From contig JBBHKE010000022.1 of assembly GCA_037447655.1 (NCBI GenBank), positions 55,508-117,581 of the forward strand: a stretch of DNA of 62,074 bases, written 5' to 3'. The first letter of the stretch is position 1, and every line of letters begins with the position of its first letter. The notes under the pieces are model-generated. The model was not told where the DNA came from. It saw only the letters and a list, made by a program, of their open reading frames with translations, and searched no databases. This document shows positions 29,440 to 40,590 of the stretch, in pieces. The stretch comes from Zygnema cylindricum. Lineage: Eukaryota; Streptophyta; Zygnematophyceae; Zygnematales; Zygnemataceae. The translations under genes were made by a program, and so were the position numbers.

Positions 29440-30372
29440 CTAGTGAACCTTCTTCGGCGCATGACAATATCGGCTAACAATTGAGACTGCCGCCGAAATG
29501 TCAGGCCTTGTACCTACACTCAGGAACATCAAACTTCCGATCGCTTCCCGATACGGAACTTCAACATCTGTTTCCTCCTCAAATTTCCGAATTTGCATTT
29601 TCGGATCCAAGGAAGTAGAAATCGGTTTTGCATTCAGCATGCCAAACCGCGTCAAAACTTCCTTGCAGTATTGTGCCTGGCTCAATTTAATGTCACCATT
29701 AGGGTGACGAATCACCTCAATCCCCAATATGTGACGAACGTCTCTCAAATCCGTCACCTTGAAGTGAAGGCGCAAATAAGCTTTCAATTCATTGATTTTG
29801 TGCAAACTGTCAGAAGTCATCAGAAAATCATCAATATAAACTGAGAAGATAATTTGATCTTCTCCTTCCCCCTTAATATAAACTCCCGAATCTGAGGTAG
29901 TGCGGACAAATCCAAATTCGGTAAGTACGGAATGTAGGCGTAAGTACCAAGTACGAGGCGCCTGCTTCAAGCCGTAAAGAGACTTTCGCAGCCGCCACAC
30001 CTTCCCTTTCTTTGATATAACTCCTTCCGGAACCTTCATGTACACTTCTTCTTCAAGTTTGCCATTTAAGAAAGTCGTCTCCACATCCATTTGATGGATG
30101 TGCTTTTTACCGGCTGCCGCAATCGCCACAATCATTCGCAATGAGTCGAATATGACTACAGGCGCATATGTCTCCGTGTAATCTACTCCTTCTCGTTGCT
30201 GAAATCCTTTACAAAATAGCCTAGCCTTATATTTAATCACCTCTCCAGAGGCACCAGTTTTGGTCTTGAAAATCCACTTCGCATCGATAGCCTTTTTCCC
30301 TTCCGGTAGATCAACTTCCTCAAATGTTCGATTTTCGACAATGGACTTATACTCTTTTTCACTCCCAAAATT
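29440..30372 (-). pseudogene. Copia B reverse transcriptase
   Basis: A long open RT reads KARLFCKGFQQREGVDYTET, then MDVETTFLNGKLEEEVYMKV, then SLYGLKQAPRTWY. The catalytic box is in FSVYIDDFLM (YIDD). It ends with GTRPDISAAVSIVSRYCHAP. The first RT block (RTFEEVDLPEGKKAIDAKW) lies in another register at about 30240-30360, so one frameshift separates it from the rest. RNA-directed DNA synthesis is the family's role. Confidence 0.88.
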
Positions 30373-31200
30373 TCTTTGAGATGGACAAGCGTTTCTGGCA
30401 AGGCATTAAGAAAGCCGGTCATTTTGTCCGCCTCAATAACAAACCGACCGATAGCTGCAAGTCGTTCCACAATCAGATTGTATCGTTTTGAAGCGTCTCC
30501 AATCGACTCACTCAAAGTCATCTTAAAATTCAGAAATTCCTTATATGCATGTTGACCACGATTTTGAATTCCTTTTTCAAATTCGTTTTCTATGGCCCGC
30601 CAAAATTCATGTGCATAATCATGTGTCAAGAAATAATCATGAACCGCGGGCGTGCAAGTTTGCATTAATCCGGTATAGGCGGCAACATTCCTACGTCTCC
30701 ATCTATTTCTAGCCTTGCGACCCGAAATCGGTATGGGCTCCTCTCCTGTAACAATTTTCCAAAGACTTCGAAGCTCAAACTGTCCTTAAAGGACATATCT
30801 TTTCCAAATATAGTAGTTCGTTCCATTGAAGAGAAAGACTTTGCCGGGCATCTGCATCAGTTTATCATCCTCCTCATCCTCGTCTTCCTCCGAGTCAGAT
30901 TCATCTTCAGCTTCAAATTTTCCTTTCCATATTCTTTCTCTCCTGTCATCTTCAATTTCTCCTTCCACGTATCTACTGCCTCCTCTATTGACAACTTGCA
31001 GCTTGCCCTTTTGAGGGGCACTTGAGAGCACGCTCTGAAGAACTCCAGTTAGAAGTGTCTGAAACCTCTCTTCCGTGAGAAACACCCCTGCTCCTGCCCC
31101 TGCTCCTCCTTCTGCTCCTCCTTCCTCCGATGTACAGAGGTATTTGTATCTTCTTCTTCTCCAAACTGGGCAGCACTAAAGCCCCCTTGACTCGGCTTTG
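30373..31200 (-). pseudogene. Copia B gag fused to RT by internal deletion
   Basis: Gag blocks include GKVFLFNGTNYYIWKRYVL, YFLTHDYAHEFWRAIENEF and LPETLVHLKEIL. An acidic segment (EDESDSEEDEDEEDDK) and an Arg/Ser-rich N-terminus (RRSRRRSRGRSRG) precede them. Gag ends near 30372 and RT sequence starts immediately. Comparison with element C shows that the zinc knuckles, protease and integrase (over 2 kb) are missing here. An in-frame stop near 30784 also breaks it. Confidence 0.75.
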
Positions 31201-31351
31201 GCCCCCTTGACTTGGCTCTGGAGTTTCAGATTAGAAGGGAGCAGACTGTGGAGCAACCTTCTTCTTCCTTCCTCCCATTGCAGCAACACTCGCCACACTG
31301 ACAGTCACCAACTGTCTACTACTGGGAGCGTATACCAGCTCCGATACCACT

Positions 31352-31919
31352 TGTTAAAACATGATTGTGTTATTTTAAACACCAGCGGAAGCATTCAGAA
31401 TTTTCACAGACATCATAATCACAGATTGCAATGAGAGTCGATCAAATAGATAATATATTCAACCGAACTTTTTACAGCCTCCTTTTTACACTTCACTTCT
31501 TTTTTTTAATAATTATAGCAATATTATACTCCCTCCTAAAATACTCTCTCACAATGTCAGAAAACAAATCTACACTACTTCTTCCTCCTCACGTCACATA
31601 TTCCCCTCATATTCCACTCAGGCACAATTTGACACTTAGACGCTGATTAGGCACAAGTTGACAGTTTAGACGCTGAATCAGATGTAAGCGAAGCATTAAT
31701 GCGCCGAATATTTGAATGACCTGGACATAAAAAATCCACGGTCCTAAGCGCACTAAATAAGTAACCATTCGTACAGGACCACTTATCGTACAGGACCACA
31801 AAGCAGCTGTACAGAAACGGAATTAAGACCTGATGCGACAACAAATTGAATCAGAACATAAAAACGTCACTCAACAATAACTGTAACTGGACGGCAATTT
31901 ACACATTGATATTCTAACA
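31352..31919 (-). repeat. 5' LTR of copia B
   Basis: 568 bp, partner of 28300-28867. Its inner edge adjoins the primer site AGTGGTATCGGAGC on the minus strand. Confidence 0.9.
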
Positions 31920-31924
31920 CCTTC

Positions 31925-33200
31925 TTCTTCTACGATGATTCCTCGACTTCCGGATCCGGATCCTCCGGATTCAACCGAATCCAAATCATCGTCGGATCCG
32001 GAAGTAGAAACTCCATTTGCCTTCACCGGCAAAACTTTTGAGGAAGGCGTTCCGATCGATGCGATCGGACAAAAAAAGGAGAATGTGGGGAAAAAGAAGG
32101 AGGTAGCTGACGCGATAGGAGATCGTCTACAAAAAATGATGGATGGTCTTTTCCGATATGTTGATCAACGGATCTCGGAGACGAACCGTGTCACGAGACC
32201 TTCATTTTTCGGAGATCCCATTCCGACACAAAGCGTCGTTGATACGAAAGGAGATAAGGAGGAGATGAGGAAAATGATTCGAGAGGGGAAACTTCCCATC
32301 GATGACGATTCCGATTTTGACGATTGGAGTGAAGGGGACGAGGAAGTTGAATCTATGTCCGGAAAAATTGTCATTTTCAATGGGACGAATTATCAATCGT
32401 GGAAGAAATATATCAAAGGCCAATTTAAGTTAAAACGCCTTTGGAAGGTGGTAAAAGGGGTCGACAAGATGCCTACCTCGGATCGGAGAGCTTATCGGGT
32501 GTGGACGAAGAAAAATCTTTCCGCCGTTGGCGGTTTATTCGAATCATGTAGCACTTCTATTCACGATTTATTTCTTACCTAAAGATTCGCCCATGATTGT
32601 TGGGTGGCCTTTGAAATCATTTTGAGAAAATTCTTCAAAACAAGGGGCAGTTTATTTATACCGATTATACATCTTTCAAAGTGAAACCAAATGAATCCAT
32701 CGATGAGGCCGCAAAGAGATTTAACATTATTATCAAGAAACTCGCAAATATGGGGAAATTCATTGAAGAGAATGATAAGGCATCGGTCTTCACCCATGCT
32801 TTACCGGAGAAAATGATACATTTACGGGACATTCTCTTATCGAGGGATTCGAACACCTTGGATTCGATCATTACATTCCCTAAATGGACTGAGGCGAATG
32901 GCCCGAGCTCATCAAGGGGAACCCAACCGACCGGTTCCCTCAATACGGCAACACCGGAAACGCCCGATCTAAATTATTTTCGGGGAAGAGGAGGAAGAAG
33001 AGGGGGAAATCCGAGAGGAAGAGGGGGAAGAGGACACGAAAGGGCCGGGAAATCTCCTTCCCAGCCTGGGTATTCAGATCTGACCAATATTGCTTGTTTT
33101 CAATGTGGCAAACTTGGTCATATGGCGGCTTCTTGCCCGGATAAGGAGCGCTAATGTCACTTTTGCAGGAAATGGGGTCATATAAGCCGCCAATGTTACT
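31925..33200 (+). pseudogene. Copia C gag with two zinc knuckles
   Basis: This continues the gag started at 28256. It has an acidic linker (DDDSDFDDWSEGDEEVESM), the Gag core KIVIFNGTNYQSWKKYIKGQ, a stop at 32579-32581 plus a frameshift, then NESIDEAAKRFNIIIKKLAN. An Arg/Gly-rich stretch (GRGGRRGGNPRGRGGRGH) leads to a canonical CCHC knuckle CFQCGKLGHMAASC. A second knuckle CHFCRKWGHISRQC follows after one stop codon. Both knuckles keep all metal ligands. Confidence 0.8.
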
Positions 33201-33735
33201 CGAAGGCCGACAATGGAGGCGGCTGTGGAAGAGGATATCGCGGCGGTAGAGGAGACAACGGCGGCCGATACGGTGGGCGCGGCGGCGGTCGTTTTGGCGG
33301 CCGCGATGGCCGCGGAGGTCGCCATGGAAGAGGAGGAGGACATTTTATGGGCGACGATCAATTTGAAGGAGGAGGCAAAGGCGCGCAAATATTTTCCGCC
33401 CTTAACTTTTCGCTTGATGTTTTGGCAGGTACTACGCAACCAAAAAAGGAGTGGATTATGATTCTGGCGCGTCACACCACGTATGTATTGACGCGTCGCT
33501 ATTTGATGATTTTCGTGAACTCACGGTACCAAAACGAATCACTGTCGCAAGTGGACAAGTGATTTCAATAATTATAGTGGGTACTGTACGTTTGGACTTA
33601 CCTATTTTGGACGCAAGTGGCGTAGAAAAAGTGACGCAAACCCAACTAACAAATGTTTTGTACTTACCTGAAGGTTCAGTGAACCTTCTCAGCGTACCGT
33701 AGATCCAGTGAACCTTCTCAGCGTACCGTAGATCT
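33200..33735 (+). pseudogene. Copia C Gly/Arg linker and protease
   Basis: A Gly/Arg-rich, RGG-like linker (about 33200-33345, GC-rich compared with surroundings) leads into the protease site YDSGASHHVC (about 33454-33483), followed by NVLYLPEGSVNLLSV. A 29-bp tandem duplication (33677-33705 and 33706-33734) with TAG codons ends the frame, disrupting the junction to integrase. Confidence 0.75.
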
Positions 33736-33759
33736 AGGGTGCAGGCGTTAGCGTATTTG

Positions 33760-34985
33760 CGTATGGCGACCCCACAATAAAAATTGTACGATCAGATGAG
33801 GTACAAATAGGCGAAGGAGAAGTCACGGATTTTATGCATAGTCGCTTAATATGGCGTCGGCCGAAAGCGCACCCAAATTCTGGTGGAATTATTTCGCAAA
33901 TCTCCGAGTTGAAAGGCGATTTAACCTTGTGGCACCACCGTATGAGCCACACATCCGAGGGGAGTTTACGACGCATGATTAAAAATGGAACTATAAGGGG
34001 ATTGGACTTGGCGTCGGGAGAGAAAATTAACGGGTGCGAGGGATGTAGTACGGGGAGACAAATCCGAAAGCTGCATCCGGCTAAGGATCCATCGCATAGA
34101 TCCAAGCATCCGCTTGATCTTGTGCATATTGATTTATGTGGGGACGTAACACCGAAGACGATTAGAGGAAACAAATATATTATGGTGGTGGTGGAGGACT
34201 TCTCTCGCTTCACATGGGTAATATTACTTAAACACAAATCTGAAGCATATTTACGCTCTCAAGAGTGGCATGTAATGGCCGAAAGGCAATGTGAGAGAAA
34301 GTTTAAAGCTATTAGATCGGACAACGGAGGGGAATTTCTTGCTTTTGATCCTTATTGCAAAGAGTGGGGAATTTCTCACCAATATACCGCATCTTACTCA
34401 CCGGAAACGAATGGAGTGGCGGAAAGAAAGAACCGTACACTTCAAGAAATGGTACGGTCCACGGTACACGGATCTGGGAGGAGTATTCATTTATGGGGCG
34501 ATGCAATGTTAACGACGAATTATATTTGCAATCGGCGAATTACGTCGGTTTCGGGTGACAAAAATCTGTACAAGTTGTGGTATGGGCGAAAGCCTACTCT
34601 ACACCACATTCGGATTTGGGGATGCCGTGCGTCAATATATATTCAATCACAAAAGAGAAAAGTTAAATTTGCATCAAAGAGTGTGAGTGGTTATTATGTT
34701 GGATATAGTGAGAAAGGGAGTCTTTATCGTGTTTATGATCCCATTCGACACATCATTGAGGAATCAAGAAATGTGGATTTTCACGAGGACTTAATATCCA
34801 CAATCTCTCGATCGACTAAGCGAAATTCTAATCTTGACTTTCATGAAGAATTTGAAATCGGTGATCTTAATGACATTGAGGGTTCGGATTCGGAAATTGA
34901 GCCGGAATCCACCTCCAATGATAAGAGGGGGAAAGGTAAAATTGAGGAGAATGTAAATTTTGGTATTATTGGTGGGGATTCGTGA
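33760..34985 (+). pseudogene. Copia C integrase
   Basis: GAG-pre-integrase zinc region (LWHHRMSHTSEGSLRRM, then NGCEGCSTGRQ), then the catalytic core with HIDLCGDVT, RSDNGGEFLAFD and TNGVAERKNRTL supplying the D,D(35)E residues. The C-terminal part includes RIWGCRASIY and SGYYVGYSEKGSLYRVYD. The 383-residue frame 33834-34985 is open. The family's role is insertion of element cDNA into the genome. Confidence 0.85.
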
Positions 34986-35224
34986 AGCGAAAATTCCCGA
35001 ATTTCTTCGGACACGAGGAAATCTTCGTCCTCTAAATCAAGTGAACCGAATATTATTGAAGGAACCGGCAAAGGAGGAGAAAGAATTTGAGCCGAGGAGG
35101 AGTATGCGGGAAAATAGGGGTAAAAAACCGGCTCGTCTTTCTTTTGATGGTAAGGGGAATGCGGAAAATTCATATTATTTTATTTCGGCGGAGAGGGAGG
35201 ATGATTTTCTTTTATAGCAATCAT

Positions 35225-36327
35225 TATGTGAAAATAAGCCGGGCGATCCGCAATCGTATGTGGAAGCACGAAAATCATGCGATTGGGAGAAGCATCGGAA
35301 ACCGGTATGGGAGCGAGAACTTCAATCTATTATCGACAACCGTACATTTGAGGAGGTAAGCCTACCAGAGGGTAAAAAGGCTATTGATGCGAAGTGGATT
35401 TTTAAAACCAAAACTGGTGCATCGGGGGAAGTAGTAAAACATAAGGCTCGGCTAGTTTGCAAGGGCTTTCAACAAAGGGAGGGGATACATTATACGGAGA
35501 CATATGCACCGGTTGTTAAGTATGATTCATTGATGATGATTATTGCTATTGCTGCCGCCGGCAAAAAGCACATTCGCCAAATGGACGTAGAGACGGCGTT
35601 CTTAAATGGTGACTTAGAGGAGGAGGTTTATATGAAAGTTCCGGAAGGAGTAGTGTCGAAGGAGGGGAAGGTATGGCGGCTGCGAAAGTCCTTGTACGGA
35701 CTAAAACAGGCACCGCGGACTTGGTATTTACGATTACACAAGGTCCTTACCAAATTTGGATTCGTCCGAACAGTTTCAGACTTTGGAGTTTACGTAAAAG
35801 GTGAGGGGGATTATCAAATTACATTTTCTGTCTACGTGGATGATTTCTTGATGATATGTGACAAGTTGACGCGAATTGCGGAATTGAAGGAGTACCTACG
35901 TCTACATTTTAAAGTCACAGATTTGGGGGAAGTACGATAAATTCTTGGAGTGGAAGTTTTGAGGTACGATAATGGGGATATTAAATTGTCGCAAGCGCAA
36001 TATTGTAAAGAAGTACTAACAAAATTTGCTATGTTGGATTCTAAGCCGGTTTTGACACCACTAGATTCCAAACTTCAATATCGCAAATTTCAAGAGGAGG
36101 ATTGTGTCCACGTGCCCTTTCGTGAGGCCGTTGGAAGTTTGATGTATTTAAGTGTGGCCACGCGACCAGATATTTCAGCCGTAGTTTCTGTCGTGAGTCG
36201 ATTTTGTCAGGCTCCTAAAAAGATTCATTGGGAGGCCGTGAAGAGGATATTTCGTTACCTTGTAGGTACGGTCGAGATTGGTTTATTATTTCGATATGGA
36301 GGGACATCTTTGGAGTGCGTGGGATAG
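35225..36327 (+). pseudogene. Copia C reverse transcriptase
   Basis: RT runs from RTFEEVSLPEGKKAIDAKW through MDVETAFLNGDLEEEVYMKV and SLYGLKQAPRTWY to the catalytic YVDD (35833-35844, in FSVYVDDFLM). A TAA at 35938-35940 interrupts it, and the same frame continues ILGVEVLRYDNG to 36327. Very close to the RT of nested element B although the LTRs differ. Confidence 0.88.
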
Positions 36328-36774
36328 TGTGACGCAGATTGGGGTGGAGATTTTGATACATGAAAGTCAACGTCTCGATATGCTTTTGTTTTTGGTGGCA
36401 CGACAATTTCTTAGAGTTCGCGACTCTAGCCAACTATCGCATTAAGTTCAACCGAAGCAGAGTATATTGTTGTGTGTCATACGTCTAAGTCCTCGATTTG
36501 GATTATAGAGATACTTGGAGAATTGGGGATAACGATTGGATGCATGAAAATATTTTCTGACAGTATGAGGTCGATGGCATTGGTGAAGAAGCCTATCTTT
36601 CACAAAAGGACAAAACATATTAGGATTCAGTGGCACTTTGTACGCGATTTGGTCATCGCAAAGGAAGTTGATTATTTGTATATTTCAACGTTGGAGGAAG
36701 CCGCGGATATGTTGACGAAAGCCGCGAGTCATGATGTACCTTTGAGGGGAAGACCTAAATTAGGGTTGGTATAA
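36328..36774 (+). pseudogene. Copia C RNase H, broken
   Basis: The same frame as RT continues with CDADWGGDFDT, IALSSTEAEYIVVCH, IFSDSMRSMALVKKP, FHKRTKHIRIQWHFVRD and ADMLTKAASHD. At least three in-frame stops interrupt the first third. The catalytic acidic residues are still recognisable. It ends at 36774, 24 bp before the 3' LTR, with the purine tract TTGAGAGGGGGA between. Confidence 0.85.
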
Positions 36775-36798
36775 TGATTACAACTTTGAGAGGGGGAT

Positions 36799-37313
36799 TG
36801 TTAGAATCAAGGTTGTAATCGGCCGTCGCGGTTTGTCGCGCGACCAGCTAGGTTGGCGTTACGTGAAGATAGTGGTCCAGATTGGTTTGGAGTCATTAAG
36901 TCAAGTTGTACGGTTATGTAGTACTTTGGTATCGCGAAGATTTAGTTTGACGACGACCAAGTATTTTGTTTCCATTGGTGTGTACGGTTAGTGGTTTCGT
37001 TTTGTCTTTATTTGTTCTTGTTTGTATGTGTGTCTTGTACCTTGTATTATGTCGTTTCGCGTATTGATGCGATTTGATTTGTAGGCGCTCAGTGCGCACT
37101 TTATAGTTTGGTTTTTCTTTAGTTTGATTATGTGACGTTACACTTGCAGTACTATACACTCCAGCTTAGTGAGAAGGAAAAATAAAATCTTTTTGTGGGA
37201 GAAAATGTCCGTGAAATATATTGGCTTTTGTGGACAGTTTTCTCTTGTCTGAATGTTTTATTTTTGCTTCCGCTGTAATCTTACACTTTGCATTTTTGTG
37301 TGAGATCCTTTCA
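36799..37313 (+). repeat. 3' LTR of copia C
   Basis: 515 bp, nearly identical to 27683-28196, preceded by the purine tract GAGAGGGGGAT and ending GATCCTTTCA. Confidence 0.9.
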
Positions 37314-37736
37314 GTTATTTGTATTTACTAATTAGTAGATTGCAACGCTAATTAGTTGTTAGTATTTACTAATTAGTAGATTGCAATTAGTAGCTGTCAA
37401 GCAGCAGTTGATGATGAATTAGTGGAACCATGAAGCTAATATGAATTAGTTAGAAGTAAGTAGAGATTAGTAAGTAGTTTTAGTAACGGGAATTTTTACA
37501 CTAACAGTAATAGCACTAACACTAATAGTAGTAGTACTTGAAATAGAATTAATAGTAGTAATAGCAATGGTAGTGGCAGTAATAGTACCAGTTAGTAATA
37601 GTAATAGCATTTATATTCGTGATAGTACTTGTAATAGTAGAGTAACAGTAGATAGTTTGTAGTGGATACTAATTAATTATTAGGAAATTAGTAATATGGA
37701 TAGCAATAGTGATTAGTAATCAGCTGTATTGAGTCA
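37314..37736. repeat. TAGTAATTAG / AATAGTAGT repeats
   Basis: Short degenerate repeats (ACTAATTAGTAGATTGCAA twice at 37327-37395, then AATAGTAGTAATAGC trinucleotide sequence) form the right half of the block split by copia C. Confidence 0.7.
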
Positions 37737-38026
37737 TTGGCAACTCACACTCTCACTCTCTCTCAAACCGGTCTCACGTTCACTCTCGTTCTCACTCTCT
37801 CTCACTCTACCCTCATTGTAATATCACTTCCTCTTTCACAACACTCTCATAATCACTCACACTCTATGTCTCACACTCTCTTAAACCGCTCTTATTCTCA
37901 CTCACACTCTCAATCTAATCCCACTTTCGCTATCTCTCACACCACTCTCACCCTGATTAACACTATCAATCTCACTCTCACTCTCTCTCAAACCGCTCTC
38001 ACGCTCATTCACACTCACTCTCACTA

Positions 38027-38077
<51 letters not shown>

Positions 38078-38369
38078 TATACTCTCAACCCTCTCACTGC
38101 CATTCTCTCACACAATCTCTCTAGCGTATACTCTCACACTCACTCTATCGCTCTCTAAATATGTGCTCTCACACTTTTTGTACTCTCACTACCTCACATT
38201 CTCTCTCTCTCTCTCTCTCCTTTTCTCTCTCTCTCTCTTCTTTTCACTCTCTCTCTCACTCTCACACTCACTTTTATACACTCTTATTCTCTCTCTTACG
38301 TAAACTCTCACACACTAGTCCACTCTCACTCTAGTCTCACTCTCACTCTCTCTCTCACCCTCACTCTCA

Positions 38370-39115
38370 GGAACATTATAGCAATAGTAACAATAATAGT
38401 AACATAGTAACATGGATATTACAAGAATAGTAACAATAATAGTGATAGTAATAGGTGCAATAGTATTTATTGAAATTGTTGCACATAATAATAAGCGGTA
38501 GTGATAGTGAAGAAATAGTAGCAAAAAAAGTAACATTGGTAGTTGCGGTAATAGGAACACGAAAGTAGTTACTGGAATTGTAAAAATATTACCGTAATCG
38601 TCGCATCGTGATGGCAACAGTATCATGTTATTTACAGAATTAAATACACTACTAAGAGTTTGCAACGAGAATAGTTACCGTAACAGTAGGGGTAATAGTT
38701 AGAAGAATGGCTACAGCAAAAGTTGCAATAGTTTTAATATTAGCTATAGTAAAATATGTTTCAACAGCTACCGCAATAGTAATTTCAATAGTCAAAGTAT
38801 CACTATTAGTAATACTACTTGAAATAGAATAAATAGTAGTAATGGTAATGGTAGTGGCAATAATAGTAATAGTACTTGAAATAGAATAAATAGTAGTAAT
38901 AGTAATGGTAGTGGCAATAATAGTTACAATAATTACAATAATAGGCACAGTAAAATATGTTTCAACAGTTACAGCAATAGTAATATCAATAGTAAAAGTA
39001 TCAAAAAAAGTAATCGTACTTGAAATAGAATAAATAGTAGTAATAGTAATGGTAGTGGCAATAATAGTACCAATACGCAATAGTAATAGCATTTATATTC
39101 CTGATAGTACTCGTT
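38370..39115. repeat. (AATAGT)n/(TAG)n trinucleotide block
   Basis: Units such as AATAGTAATAGTAAC, with GTACTTGAAATAGAATAAAT recurring four times at about 38814-39032. It lies between two CTCTCA segments. Confidence 0.8.
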
Positions 39116-40074
39116 ATGGTAGTGTAACGCTAGATAGTTTGTAGTGGATACTAATTAGTTATTAGGTAATTAGTAATATGGATAACAATAGTGGTTAGTT
39201 ATCAGCTGCACTGAGTCATTGACAACTCACACTCACTCTCTCTCAATCCGGTCACGTTCACTCTCACTCTCACTCTCTCTCACTCTAACCTCACTCTAAT
39301 ATCACTTCCACTATCTCTCAGAACACTCTCATACTCACTCACACCCTCACTCTCACCCTCTCTTAAACAACTCTCATTCTTACTCACACTCTCATTCTAA
39401 TCCCACTTTCACTATCTCTCACATAGCTCTCACCCTGACTAACACTATCAATCTCACTCTCACACTCTCAAATCGCTCACACTCTCACTCTCACTACCAC
39501 TCTCGCTCTCGCTCTCACTCTCATTCACCCATTATCACTCTCTCTCAAACCGCTCTCACCCTCACACTCTCACCCCCACTCATCCTTACTCTCGATCTCA
39601 CACTCTCTCTGTCTCACTGTCTCTTTTCCTCACTCTCATTCTTACTCTCACTCTCACCCCCACTCTCTCTCTATCTCACTCTCTCTCTTCCTCACTCTCA
39701 TTCTCACTCTCACTCTCACCCTCACTCTCTTTCACTATCTCTCAAACCGCACTTACTCTCACTCACTCTCTCACTTCAAATATCACTATCCCTTTCTCCA
39801 ACTGCTCTCACCCTCACTCTCTCACTTTCACTATCAATATCACTCCCACTGTCTTTTAAACCGCTCTCACTCTCACTTACACACACTTTTACTCAAACTC
39901 ACTCTCACTCTTTTTCACTCTCACTCTACTCTCTCTCAAACGCCTCTCGTGCTCAATCATACTCTCACCCTCTCTCCAATCGCTTTCAATCTAACTACCA
40001 CTCTCACTCTCTCTCCCTCTCTCCAATCGCTTTCAATCTAACTGCCACTCTCACTCTCTCTCCCTATCTCACCT

Positions 40075-40590
<516 letters not shown>

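Larger units (their letters stand above)
28300..31919 (-). mobile_element. Copia element B, nested in element C, minus strand
   Basis: Two 568-bp LTRs (28300-28867 and 31352-31919) bound the element. It is flanked by a perfect 5-bp duplication CCTTC (28295-28299 and 31920-31924). Read on the minus strand it has LTR, primer site AGTGGTATCGGAGC (complement at about 31337-31350), gag, RT, RNase H, purine tract (complement of ATCCCCCTCTTC at 28868) and LTR. Zinc knuckle, protease and integrase are absent, so it is an internally deleted derivative that would depend on a helper. Confidence 0.92.
27683..37313 (+). mobile_element. Copia element C, full-length but broken, with nested element B
   Basis: LTRs of 514 and 515 bp (27683-28196 and 36799-37313) begin TGTTAGAATCAAGG and end GATCCTTTCA. 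A primer-binding site and a purine tract sit at the expected inner edges. Flanks CTTAT and GTTAT agree at four of five bases, a probable target duplication. Internal order is gag, protease, integrase, RT, RNase H. Element B (28300-31919) lies inside gag. Without B the internal region is about 5 kb, a normal copia length. Confidence 0.9.
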
